This document shows positions 1-7,034 of a DNA stretch of 11,378 nt, in pieces. Source of the stretch: Pseudomonadota bacterium (lineage in GTDB: Bacteria > Pseudomonadota > Alphaproteobacteria > JAKJEU01); the NCBI GenBank assembly GCA_022705265.1, contig JAKJEU010000027.1:1-11378 (forward strand), read 5' to 3'. Both the position numbers and the translations under genes were made by a program. Position 1 is the first letter of the stretch. Every line of letters begins with the position of its first letter. The notes beneath the pieces were generated by a model. That model did no database searches and was not told where the DNA came from. It saw only the letters and a program-made list of their open reading frames with translations.

Positions 1-39
1 ATAATATATAAAAAATAAATATTTTTCGAGAAAATTAAA

Positions 40-1677
40 ATGAAAAACACAGTAATATTAGCAGCATACAGCAACTTTACAAGAAACAATGTCGATGGAC
101 ATTTGATGCCTATTCGTGGAAAGCCTGCGATTGGTTGGGTGGTTGAACAAGCAACTCATAATTCAAAGGTTTTTGTTGTGGTTAACAAAGAAAACACAAA
201 ATTGATTGAGTATATTTCAAAAATATATTCGACAAGATTTGATGTTCATGTCGTGGAAATAAATGCAAAGGAAGAATTGCAAAATTATGGTGCTTTTACA
301 ATCATTAATTCTTTTAACAAAGGATTATCAAAAATCGATGATAATTGCGATGATTTAGAGCTTATTTTGGGCGATACGCTGGTTCGTGGTGTTCCTTCTA
401 ATACTACTGATTTTGTTATGACTTCAAAGGATTTTACATCTTCATCAAAATGGTGTTTGGTGTCAAAGGATAAAGATGGTTTCATAAATGAAATTTTTGA
501 CAAACAAAAGGATTTAGACACCTCGGATAAACAAGCATTGGTTGGGTATTATCGTTTTTCAAATCCATCGCTTGTAAAAGAAATTGTGGGAGAGTTTTTG
601 GAAAATTTGGACGGTGAGCTTAGCCATTTTCTTAAAACCTATAACGAGGAACATAAGTTAAAAGCCATAAATTGTAATTATTGGTTTGATTTAGGCCATA
701 AATCAGGTGTGATTAAGGCTCAAAACGAATTTTTCAATTCCCGTGATTTTAACTCATTGTCAGCAGATTTTGTTAAGGGGGTTATTACAAAAAGGTCTCC
801 AAAAATTCAAAAATTAGCGGACGAATTTTTTTGGTATAACGAATTGCCAGAAGAACTTAAAATATTCGTTCCAAGGGCGTTAAGTTTTCACCAAAGCATT
901 GATAACGCAAGCCTTGAAATGGAAATGTATGGTTATCCTGCTTTATCAGAGCTTTTCGTTTTTGGAAATGTTGATGTCGAAGAATGGGAACTTATTTTAA
1001 GAAAATTGTTTAGCGTTCATAAGCTTTTTGAAAAATACGAAGGAACCTTGGATGTCGAAGATTTATACGACTTATATCTTCACAAAACTTGGCAAAGGTT
1101 GCTGGAACTTCAAAACCAAAATCCAATTTGGAAAGAATATTGGGCTTATGATGAGTTGGTAATTAATAATAAAATTTATAAAAATATCAAAAATTTCGAA
1201 GTCAAAATTAACGATGCGATAATTGAATTGATTGATAATTCAAAAATCACAACAATTCATGGCGATTATTGTTTTTCAAATATACTTTTTGATACAAACA
1301 ACCATATATGTCGTTTAATCGACCCAAGAGGCAGGTTAAAAGAGCAAACTATATACGGCGACCCTCGTTATGATATTGCTAAATTAAGGCATAGTGTGGT
1401 TGGATATTATGATTTCGCAGTCCACAGATTTTTTGGATTAAGTGAAGATAAAAACAAATTCATGGTCGAAGAATATGTTAATGAAGATTATTCATCTTTA
1501 AAATCTTTGTTTGATGATATGGTGGTTGAATTTGGTTACAATTTAAAAGAAATAAGATTGATAGAAGCTTTGTTATTTACATCAATGATTCCTTTGCACA
1601 AAGATGATTTACAAAGACAAAAGTTATTTTATCTTAAAGCAGTTACAAAATTAAACGAAGTATTTGGTGAGAATTAA
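40..1677 (+). CDS. Fused nucleotidyltransferase-like / APH-type kinase, capsule-type sugar activation
   Basis: The 545-residue protein has two parts. Residues 1-245 look like a sugar nucleotidyltransferase fold: a beta-rich start (VILAAY), GKPAIGW at 27-33, LILGD near 108-112 and NYWFDLGH at 213-220, the tail motif of this group. The usual glycine-rich GxGxR nucleotide loop is not visible, so this half may bind without catalysing. Residues 265-540 look like an aminoglycoside-phosphotransferase/choline-kinase fold. They carry the catalytic loop HGDYCFSN (407-414, Asp409 and Asn414) and the metal-binding LIDPRG (Asp428), then IYGDPRYDIAKL. Such proteins occur in capsule and surface-polysaccharide loci, where a small phosphorylated compound is prepared for transfer. 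The substrate cannot be read from the sequence. The ATG is preceded only by a weak GAG-type ribosome site. The next gene starts 6 bases after the stop, so the three genes likely form one operon. Confidence 0.75.
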   Translation: MKNTVILAAYSNFTRNNVDGHLMPIRGKPAIGWVVEQATHNSKVFVVVNKENTKLIEYISKIYSTRFDVHVVEINAKEELQNYGAFTIINSFNKGLSKIDDNCDDLELILGDTLVRGVPSNTTDFVMTSKDFTSSSKWCLVSKDKDGFINEIFDKQKDLDTSDKQALVGYYRFSNPSLVKEIVGEFLENLDGELSHFLKTYNEEHKLKAINCNYWFDLGHKSGVIKAQNEFFNSRDFNSLSADFVKGVITKRSPKIQKLADEFFWYNELPEELKIFVPRALSFHQSIDNASLEMEMYGYPALSELFVFGNVDVEEWELILRKLFSVHKLFEKYEGTLDVEDLYDLYLHKTWQRLLELQNQNPIWKEYWAYDELVINNKIYKNIKNFEVKINDAIIELIDNSKITTIHGDYCFSNILFDTNNHICRLIDPRGRLKEQTIYGDPRYDIAKLRHSVVGYYDFAVHRFFGLSEDKNKFMVEEYVNEDYSSLKSLFDDMVVEFGYNLKEIRLIEALLFTSMIPLHKDDLQRQKLFYLKAVTKLNEVFGEN

Positions 1678-1683
1678 AAAAAC

Positions 1684-2061
1684 ATGACAGAAAAGAAATT
1701 AAGGATTTGCATTGATTTAGACGGAACAATTTGCGAAATCAGAAAAGAAAACGAAAGTTATATGGATGTTAAGGTAAAAGAAGGAGCAAAAGAGAGAATC
1801 AAAGCCTTAAAAGACGCTGGACACACCATAATTATCAATACTGCACGGAACATGGGTTCTACTGGTCATAATGTTGGTAAAGCATTAAAAAATGTTGGTA
1901 AAATGACTTTTGATTGGTTGGAACAAAACGGCATAGTTTATGATGAAATTTTCTTTGGCAAGCCTAATGCCGACATTACAATTGATGATAGAGTTTTAAG
2001 GTTTGAAGAATGGGGAAAAATTTCTGAAAACTTATTAAAAGAGCAAGCAAAATCAAAATAG
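1684..2061 (+). CDS. Small HAD-family phosphatase of capsule biosynthesis type
   Basis: This 125-residue protein is a minimal haloacid-dehalogenase phosphatase. All four family motifs are visible: DLDGT at 11-15 (nucleophile Asp11, acid/base Asp13), Thr53 in INTARN, Lys93 in FFGKPNAD, and the acidic pair Asp101-Asp102 in ITIDDR. No cap domain is present, which is usual for small HAD enzymes acting on sugar phosphates or on exposed substrates. It sits between a kinase/nucleotidyltransferase fusion and a second nucleotidyltransferase. I infer that it removes a phosphate from an intermediate before or after phosphoryl transfer by the neighbouring kinase. The start lies 6 bases after the upstream stop, with a poorly spaced GGTGAG before it, so translation may be coupled to the first gene. 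Family assignment is firm; the substrate is unknown. Confidence 0.82.
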   Translation: MTEKKLRICIDLDGTICEIRKENESYMDVKVKEGAKERIKALKDAGHTIIINTARNMGSTGHNVGKALKNVGKMTFDWLEQNGIVYDEIFFGKPNADITIDDRVLRFEEWGKISENLLKEQAKSK

Positions 2062-2074
2062 GGAGCTTAACAAA

Positions 2075-2794
2075 ATGCTTAATATAGTAATTCCAATGGC
2101 AGGAGCAGGTTCAAGATTTAAAACCGAAGGTTACGATTTACCAAAGCCTTTTATCGATGTAAATGGCAAGATGATGATTGAGCATGTATTGGAAAGCTTG
2201 CAAGTTGAAGATGCGTTTTATACCTTAATAATTCAAGAACAGTTCAAACAAGATAATAAAGAACAGCTTGAACTTTTAAGAAAAAATTATAATGTGGTTT
2301 TTGCAACGGTTGAAAAATTAACCCAAGGGGCAAGTTGTACCGCTTTATCGGTTCATGAACTTGTTAATAATAATTTTCCTGTGATTTTTGCTGATGCTGA
2401 TAATATTTTTGATAACAAAGTAATAAAAGCATTCATTAAAGACGCGTTGATACGGGATATCGACGGTTCTTTGCTTACTTTTAACACGGACAAAGATTGT
2501 TATTCTTTTGTTGAAATTGATGAAAACGGCAACGCGTTAAGAACAAGGGAAAAAGAAGTAATATCAAATCATGCAATTACGGGCGTTTATATGTTTAAAA
2601 GAGGTCGTGATTTCGTAAAATGTGCGATAAACATGATGATTTATGGGGACAAGGCAAAAAACGAATATTATATGTCAAATGTTTATAACCATGCGATTAA
2701 ATACGGCCTTAAAATTGGTGTTTTCGATATTGGCAAAGACGATTGGGCTTGCGTTGGTACTCCTGCACAATTGAAAGAATACTTGGCTAAATAA
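2075..2794 (+). CDS. Sugar-1-phosphate-type nucleotidyltransferase
   Basis: The 239-residue protein begins with a classic nucleotidyltransferase signature: IVIPMAGAGSRF (4-15), then LPKPF (22-26), where Lys24 is the usual phosphate-binding lysine. A probable metal-binding segment follows at FADADN (105-110). GASCTAL (85-91) resembles the base-recognition region, and WACVGTP (224-230) is a typical C-terminal element. It spans one catalytic domain with no left-handed beta-helix acyltransferase extension, so it is not GlmU-like. It probably joins a nucleoside monophosphate to a sugar phosphate or similar phosphorylated compound, forming the donor used for a surface glycan. A GGGAG ribosome site at 2061-2065 overlaps the previous stop codon and fixes the ATG. 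The stop overlaps the 3' end of the opposite-strand gene by 8 bases. Nucleotide and sugar specificity are not readable. Confidence 0.8.
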   Translation: MLNIVIPMAGAGSRFKTEGYDLPKPFIDVNGKMMIEHVLESLQVEDAFYTLIIQEQFKQDNKEQLELLRKNYNVVFATVEKLTQGASCTALSVHELVNNNFPVIFADADNIFDNKVIKAFIKDALIRDIDGSLLTFNTDKDCYSFVEIDENGNALRTREKEVISNHAITGVYMFKRGRDFVKCAINMMIYGDKAKNEYYMSNVYNHAIKYGLKIGVFDIGKDDWACVGTPAQLKEYLAK

Positions 2795-3113
2795 TTTCAA
2801 ATTCTATTCCTAAAACACTTAATTCTTGTTGGGTTTTTAGTGGATAAAATTCATTCATCACGGGGTTAAGTTCGTTAACAGAGCTAAACCCCGTCTTTTT
2901 TATATCAATCATCTCACAAAGCTTTAAAAAGTCGTTTGCTTTAATAATGTTAATGACTTTAACCGTTAAATTCTCATCTTCGCACTTAAATTCAATCTCA
3001 TCACCAATTTTGATAAGTTTTCTTTTGTCATCAAAAACCCTAAGCTCAATTGTTTTTTGTTTAAGCTTAATTAAATTGAAATATGCTTTTTTAAGATTTA
3101 ATATATGTTTCAT
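2787..3113 (-). CDS. ASCH/PUA-like small protein
   Basis: The 108-residue protein begins MKHILNLKKAYF. It contains KTIELRVFDDKRKLIKIGDEIEF, split by basic residues, and later a VKVINIIKANDF strand and LGIEFEII at the end. The pattern 'K-T-I-E-x-R ... I-x-x-G-D-x-I-x-F' is that of the ASCH/PUA-like fold, a small RNA- or nucleotide-associated domain, usually about 100-150 residues. No function beyond possible RNA or nucleotide binding can be claimed. The reading frame continues upstream to 3248, but that extension would run into the divergent gene starting at 3144 and reads as low-quality sequence, so the ATG at 3113 is preferred. No ribosome site is visible. A TATAAT on the minus strand at 3140-3135 would give a very short leader. 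The gene's 3' part carries the terminator of the facing operon. Confidence 0.65.
   Translation of the reverse strand: MKHILNLKKAYFNLIKLKQKTIELRVFDDKRKLIKIGDEIEFKCEDENLTVKVINIIKANDFLKLCEMIDIKKTGFSSVNELNPVMNEFYPLKTQQELSVLGIEFEII
2860..2901 (+). terminator. Intrinsic terminator of the three-gene cassette
   Basis: The arms ACGGGGTT (2860-2867) and AACCCCGT (2887-2894) pair perfectly over 8 bases. After one mismatch, AG (2869-2870) pairs with CT (2884-2885). A 13-base loop lies between, and CTTTTTT follows at 2895-2901. The stem is unusually GC-rich for this region. It lies 66 bases after the stop of the nucleotidyltransferase, on the same strand, and inside the coding region of the opposite-strand ASCH-like gene. 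On the minus strand no T-run follows the hairpin, so termination should work in one direction only. Confidence 0.78.
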
Positions 3114-3118
3114 AAAAT
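3091..3118 (+). promoter_or_regulatory. Possible promoter for the deoxyribosyltransferase-like gene
   Basis: TTAAGA (3091-3096) and TAAAAT (3113-3118), spaced by 16 bases, resemble -35 and -10 boxes with 4/6 and 5/6 matches to consensus. They would give a leader of about 20 bases containing AAGGA at 3131-3135, which sits 8 bases before the ATG at 3144. The evidence is moderate at best because of the AT-rich background. Confidence 0.3.
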
Positions 3119-3134
3119 AAAATATATCATAAGG

Positions 3135-3140
3135 ATTATA
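3135..3140 (-). promoter_or_regulatory. Possible -10 box for the ASCH-like gene
   Basis: A perfect TATAAT reads on the minus strand 22 bases before the ATG. No convincing -35 box is seen at the right distance. The hexamer partly overlaps the ribosome site of the divergent gene (AAGGA, 3131-3135). Such hexamers arise often by chance in DNA this AT-rich. Confidence 0.3.
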
Positions 3141-3143
3141 TAA

Positions 3144-3815
3144 ATGAAAAAAGTTTTTTATGTGGATGGAATTCCAAATGAAATAACGAAATCTATCTTT
3201 TTGGCGGGTCCAACACCAAGAAACGGGGCTTGCAAATCTTGGAGGCAAGATGCAATTAGAATTTTAGAAGAAAAGGGATATGATGGAACCGTTATTATTC
3301 CAGAAGCAAAAGATTTCACAGGTAATTACGACAATCTTGAATATCAAGGAATAATTGATTTTGAAAGAGCAAGGCTTAACCTATGCGATGTTATTTTGTT
3401 TTGGGTGCCAAGGTCGGATTTATTGCCTGCTTTTACAACGAATATCGAATATGGAAATTTTATAAAAACGGGAAAAATCGTAATTGGTGCGCCGAAAGAT
3501 GCCCCTAAAACTGGATATTTGAGGTATATGGCATCTGAGAGAAATATGCCTTTCTTTGATAGTTTAGAGGACACAATAAATGAAACCTTAAAAGTAATTG
3601 GAAATGGTGTTTTAAGGCAAAAGGACGAGGTTTTAGTGCCTCTTAATATATATAATGATGAATATTTCAAAAATTGGCATAAGGGCTTGGAAAATAAAGA
3701 AATAACTTCTTTGGTTACGGAATTTTATAACGATAAGAATTGGCTTATAAGGGTGGATTTGAAAGATAACGAAAGCATGGAAATCCAAAAAGACATTCTT
3801 GTTTTCAAAAGTTAA
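3144..3815 (+). CDS. Nucleoside 2-deoxyribosyltransferase-like protein
   Basis: The 223-residue protein has a nucleoside 2-deoxyribosyltransferase-like domain at about residues 15-155. Visible motifs are SIFLAGPTPR (17-26), SWRQDA (32-37), GYDGTVIIPE (45-54), CDVILFWVPR (81-90) and LPAFTTNIEYG (94-104). Glu102 lies where the family's catalytic glutamate is expected, and Asp72 is a candidate partner. Known members exchange or hydrolyse the base of deoxynucleosides or nucleotides, in salvage or modified-nucleotide removal. About 65 further residues (160-223), starting DEVLVPLNIYND, look like a small extra domain; similar extensions occur in some relatives, but I cannot assign it. The ATG is supported by AAGGA at 3131-3135. 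It is divergent from the ASCH-like gene across only 30 bases, so the two may share control. The reaction is inferred from the fold only. Confidence 0.72.
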   Translation: MKKVFYVDGIPNEITKSIFLAGPTPRNGACKSWRQDAIRILEEKGYDGTVIIPEAKDFTGNYDNLEYQGIIDFERARLNLCDVILFWVPRSDLLPAFTTNIEYGNFIKTGKIVIGAPKDAPKTGYLRYMASERNMPFFDSLEDTINETLKVIGNGVLRQKDEVLVPLNIYNDEYFKNWHKGLENKEITSLVTEFYNDKNWLIRVDLKDNESMEIQKDILVFKS

Positions 3816-3834
3816 GGAAATTTTCGATAAAATA

Positions 3835-3843
3835 TGATATAAT
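3835..3843 (+). promoter_or_regulatory. Extended -10 promoter of the 601-residue gene
   Basis: TGATATAAT is a full extended -10 element (TG, one base, TATAAT). It lies in the 59-base gap after the preceding gene, 31 bases before the chosen ATG, leaving room for a short leader with the GGAGAA ribosome site. No good -35 box is visible, which is acceptable for extended -10 promoters. It suggests the gene is transcribed on its own. Confidence 0.55.
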
Positions 3844-3864
3844 TGCTGGAAAATAAAAATGGTT

Positions 3865-3870
3865 GGAGAA
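3865..3870 (+). promoter_or_regulatory. Ribosome binding site that decides the start at 3875
   Basis: GGAGAA stands 4 bases before the ATG at 3875. The in-frame TTG at 3863 would place this site inside the coding region and has no ribosome site of its own, so the ATG is preferred. Confidence 0.6.
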
Positions 3871-3874
3871 GTTA

Positions 3875-5680
3875 ATGGAATATATTGAACAATCTCAATT
3901 AAATTTTGATGAAGCAAGGGCAAGATTAAATCAGTCTCATGAACAAAAATCTCAAGATTTTATAAACCATCACAAAGAATTTTTAAAAGATTACGATGTT
4001 TCAAAATTAGGCGGAATTATAAACAACACTTTGAATCTTTGCGATGAATTTTATTATGATGAAAATATTGCCTTAGGTGATTTATCAAGAATTATAAGAG
4101 GTGAAAATCCATATGATTTCTTTTATAAAAAAGAGGATACTTTAACCTCTAAATTTTTTGCAAAGTTCAGAAAAAACAAATCTTTATCAGAAAATATCGA
4201 TTATTTTAACGAAAATATATCAAATGTTGTTCAACGATATAAAAAATACGAAGACGAGATTTTAAAAAAAGGAAATGCTTTAAGACAAGAAAATAAATTT
4301 AAGCCTCATGATTTTTTTGAAGGAGGCGATAAAAAGATATTTAATATAACTCCGCTTCAATCGTCAAGCGTTGGTCTTTCTTATATTCTTCATTATCTTA
4401 ACGAAAATATTAAAGGCGATAAACAATTATCCATCGTTAAAAAAGAAGGTAAAGATTTTATTTCATACGGCGGAAATCACATGAAAATGGTAAGCTTTTT
4501 TGAAAGAAAAGAAAAGGTTTTATCCACACTTGCCGAAACAAAAGTCGATTATAATGATAAGCCTTTATTCAATGCTTTATTAAGAGGCGATTTCAAAAAT
4601 TACAAAAGTTTTTTAAGAGCAAGAAAAGAAAATTCAAAGGATAAAGAAATAACAAACAAAGAATTTTCAAAAGTTTTGGAAGATGAATTTTTATTCAATC
4701 ATTTATCTTTCGAGCTTTCAGAAGTTCAAAAAATTGATGAAAAAGCTTTTAAAGATACCTTGCAAAGAGTTGTTAAAATATATGGTGAGACTTCCTCAAA
4801 ATTGGAACAAGAATCGGCTAAAAAGTTGGATTTAAGCGAAGAAATTACCATTGATACTCTTATTTTTACTCAAAATCCTGTGGATATTGCAAGAATGTCA
4901 AATTATTCTGGGATTGAAAGTTGTATGTCTCCTTATGAGAGAACCAAAAATAATGATGGGAAAAGAGACAAAAAGGATGATGATAATCACGAACCTACGG
5001 AAAACTATAAAAACCTTTATAAGGAAATAGGAGAGGGAACAATAGTTGTTTTTGGAATTGATTCAAAAAATCCTTTTAATAAATTATGTCGTGTGTCGCT
5101 TAAACCTTATGAAAATGATAAGGGTGAAACAACTTATAAAGTTGGTAAGGCATATGGAAAAAATGTCTCAGGCTTTCATGATATTGTTTCAAAAATAACT
5201 AATGAAAGTGTGAATAAAAACGCTTCAAAAGGATTGTATAAATTAAAAAATGTTTATGCTGATACTTTGCCAAATATTATTTCAAATGATGATGAAAAAC
5301 ATGATTTCAAGGATATTTTAAAATTAACTGGTAAGGAATATGAGGTTGAGGATAATGGAAATCTTTATATAAAAAGCGATTTTGATTTTTCTGATATAGG
5401 GATTGGAATGAATAATATTTCGTTTAAAGAAACGGTTGAAATTGACGGAATTGCTCATTTCAGAGGGAAAAAAGACTTAGTAAAGTTTCCAGATAATATA
5501 AAAGCAAATCAAGGATATTATGTTTTTGGTTGTTCGAATTTAAGATATATACCATCAAATATTCCTGATGATATGTTTCATGATTACAAACCTCATGTAA
5601 TCCAAAAATACAAAGAAAATTGGGACAGAGAATTTAATAAAAATAATAAATTACCAAATAATGTTGGAAAAGGGCGTTAA
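3875..5680 (+). CDS. Unrecognised 601-residue protein with Asn-Pro/Ser-Cys motif and LRR-like tail
   Basis: I do not recognise a named family. The protein is rich in Lys, Asn, Asp and Glu and has no signal peptide or membrane segment, so it is probably cytoplasmic or exported by another route. Residues 1-320 look mainly helical. The most conserved-looking part is FTQNPVDIARMS (331-342) followed by GIESCMSP (346-353), then a charged, probably disordered stretch (about 357-376). After that come strands GTIVVFGID (388-396) and CRVSLKPYE (405-413). I recall a similar 'NPxDIxxMS ... SCM ... G-T-hydrophobic ... IKPY' arrangement in uncharacterised phage and plasmid proteins, but have no function for it. 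Residues 500-566 carry repeat-like units: DLVKFPDNI, then CSNLRYIPSNI, as in leucine-rich repeats. It has its own promoter, and its stop lies one base from the stop of the facing gene. It could be an effector, a phage remnant or a lineage-specific protein. Confidence 0.6.
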   Translation: MEYIEQSQLNFDEARARLNQSHEQKSQDFINHHKEFLKDYDVSKLGGIINNTLNLCDEFYYDENIALGDLSRIIRGENPYDFFYKKEDTLTSKFFAKFRKNKSLSENIDYFNENISNVVQRYKKYEDEILKKGNALRQENKFKPHDFFEGGDKKIFNITPLQSSSVGLSYILHYLNENIKGDKQLSIVKKEGKDFISYGGNHMKMVSFFERKEKVLSTLAETKVDYNDKPLFNALLRGDFKNYKSFLRARKENSKDKEITNKEFSKVLEDEFLFNHLSFELSEVQKIDEKAFKDTLQRVVKIYGETSSKLEQESAKKLDLSEEITIDTLIFTQNPVDIARMSNYSGIESCMSPYERTKNNDGKRDKKDDDNHEPTENYKNLYKEIGEGTIVVFGIDSKNPFNKLCRVSLKPYENDKGETTYKVGKAYGKNVSGFHDIVSKITNESVNKNASKGLYKLKNVYADTLPNIISNDDEKHDFKDILKLTGKEYEVEDNGNLYIKSDFDFSDIGIGMNNISFKETVEIDGIAHFRGKKDLVKFPDNIKANQGYYVFGCSNLRYIPSNIPDDMFHDYKPHVIQKYKENWDREFNKNNKLPNNVGKGR

Positions 5681-5681
5681 T

Positions 5682-7034
5682 TTATTCTTCGTAATTGCTT
5701 AAAGAACTTTCTTCTTCAAAGCTTTCTTTTGGATTTGTTACTTTGAAATTTTTTGTTTTTCCAACTTGGTAAATGATTAAATCTCTTTCACAATAACCAT
5801 TTTCATTAAGGCGGAAAATCCCATCAACCCCAAAAAATCCAGAAGGAGAAGTCAACATTTCCTCGGTTACATATTTTTTATCATAATTTTTGGTTAAGGT
5901 AGCAACCAAAGCAATTGCATCATAAGCTTGGCTTGCAAGTCTTGGAGGAGCCTTGTTATAAAGGCTTTTGTATCTTGATGCAAAATCATTAAAACCATCG
6001 TCATCAAGGGCTGGGAAAAGGCTTTTTATCATCGAAGGTTCTTTATTAACATTCAAATCGTTCCACAAAGAAGTTCCAATAATTTTGGTGTTTTTAGCAG
6101 TAACATCATAATAAGAAAGAAGTGCAGCCACAGAACGCAAACGACTTCCTTCATCAGCAATTAATATAGTATCAAAATCAGGGTTAACATCTTCGGAAGA
6201 TATATTTGAATCGTCGGAAAGATTAATAACTTTACCGTTTTTAGTAATGATTTGAGGCTTTCTGAAAGTTCTTTGTTTTTGCTTTGCTCGCTCGTTATCG
6301 ACTAAAAAAGCTTTTTCACCAATAAGAAGTCTTACAACCTCGGCCATATTGCTGGCTTCTTCTTCATCGTTTTTAAGGTTATAATAGCCTTCCCCAGTTA
6401 TTTCAGCCATTTCACAAGCGCCAACAGCAATTCCAAAGGCATCAGCAACGGTTTTACCATATTCATCATCACGGGTTACAAGCGCAAACTTTTTTGAACC
6501 ACTTTTACATGCATAATTGACAATATCGTTAATTTGTTGCGGAACAGTCAAAGCCATGCTGTAAATATTGCCACCAATAACATTGGTATCAGAAGTAAAA
6601 GAAATAACCTTTACGCCTTCTTTTTGAGCCAAAGGAGTAATTGCCTTAACCTCGTTTGCAAACAAAGGTCCAATGATAAGGTCAACACCTTGACCAATGG
6701 CTTCGTTAAAAGCTTGGGTTGTTTTGTCTTCTCTTCCTTGGGTGTCATAAAATTGCATAACAAAATTGTCACCAGCAGTTTCAAAGCCAGCCATAAGTGC
6801 CGAATTTTTTAATGCCTCACCAATTTGTTCCGCATGACCAGTCAAGGGTAATAAAAGTCCAACTCTTAAAATATTATCGATGGATTTTTCTTCTTGCTTT
6901 ATCTCGTTTTTATTTTTTCCATCAAACATAGAAGATGTTTTGTTAGCCAAAGGGTTCTCGACTTTTGTTTCAAAAGAGTAAGAAGAATTTGACACCAAAA
7001 TAATTAAAGATAAAGCAAGAAGTATTTTTTTCAT
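5682..7034 (-). CDS. Periplasmic penicillin-binding-protein-activator-like (Peripla_BP_6 fold)
   Basis: The 450-residue protein starts with a signal peptide: MKK, a hydrophobic run to about residue 15, and a likely signal-peptidase-I cut after SYS at residue 20. There is no lipobox cysteine. An acidic and lysine-rich linker precedes a type I periplasmic binding fold. It begins RVGLLLPLTG (57-66) and includes DLIIGPLFANEV (118-129), ITPLA, VKVISFTSD and ASQAYDAIALVATL near residue 370. This pattern is shared by branched-chain amino-acid receptors and the penicillin-binding-protein activators (LpoA-like); the linker and absence of nearby transporter genes favour the second. It would act on peptidoglycan synthases in the periplasm. 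The ATG overlaps the metK stop by one base (TAATG) with no clear ribosome site, so its translation probably depends on ribosomes finishing metK. Confidence 0.7.
   Translation of the reverse strand: MKKILLALSLIILVSNSSYSFETKVENPLANKTSSMFDGKNKNEIKQEEKSIDNILRVGLLLPLTGHAEQIGEALKNSALMAGFETAGDNFVMQFYDTQGREDKTTQAFNEAIGQGVDLIIGPLFANEVKAITPLAQKEGVKVISFTSDTNVIGGNIYSMALTVPQQINDIVNYACKSGSKKFALVTRDDEYGKTVADAFGIAVGACEMAEITGEGYYNLKNDEEEASNMAEVVRLLIGEKAFLVDNERAKQKQRTFRKPQIITKNGKVINLSDDSNISSEDVNPDFDTILIADEGSRLRSVAALLSYYDVTAKNTKIIGTSLWNDLNVNKEPSMIKSLFPALDDDGFNDFASRYKSLYNKAPPRLASQAYDAIALVATLTKNYDKKYVTEEMLTSPSGFFGVDGIFRLNENGYCERDLIIYQVGKTKNFKVTNPKESFEEESSLSNYEE

Noticed and set aside
1..39. Promoter directly before the first gene
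   Set aside because: The stretch is almost pure A/T, so many TATA-like hexamers appear by chance, and the window begins too close to judge a -35 box.
3114..3248. Longer N-terminus for the ASCH-like protein, starting at 3248
   Set aside because: It would overlap the first 105 bases of the divergent gene and adds sequence unlike the domain; the ATG at 3113 starts directly at the domain.
3863..3874. TTG start at 3863 for the 601-residue protein
   Set aside because: The GGAGAA ribosome site at 3865-3870 lies within that extension and points to the ATG at 3875.
3344..3923. Minus-strand open frames across the deoxyribosyltransferase-like gene and the following gap
   Set aside because: They are antisense to better-supported genes and show no domain or ribosome site.
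5650..5670. Hairpin CCAA...TTGG as terminator for the minus-strand operon
   Set aside because: A 4-base stem is too weak and lies inside the facing coding region.
6534..6812. Plus-strand open frame within the periplasmic protein gene
   Set aside because: It is antisense to a well-supported coding region and has no recognisable motif.
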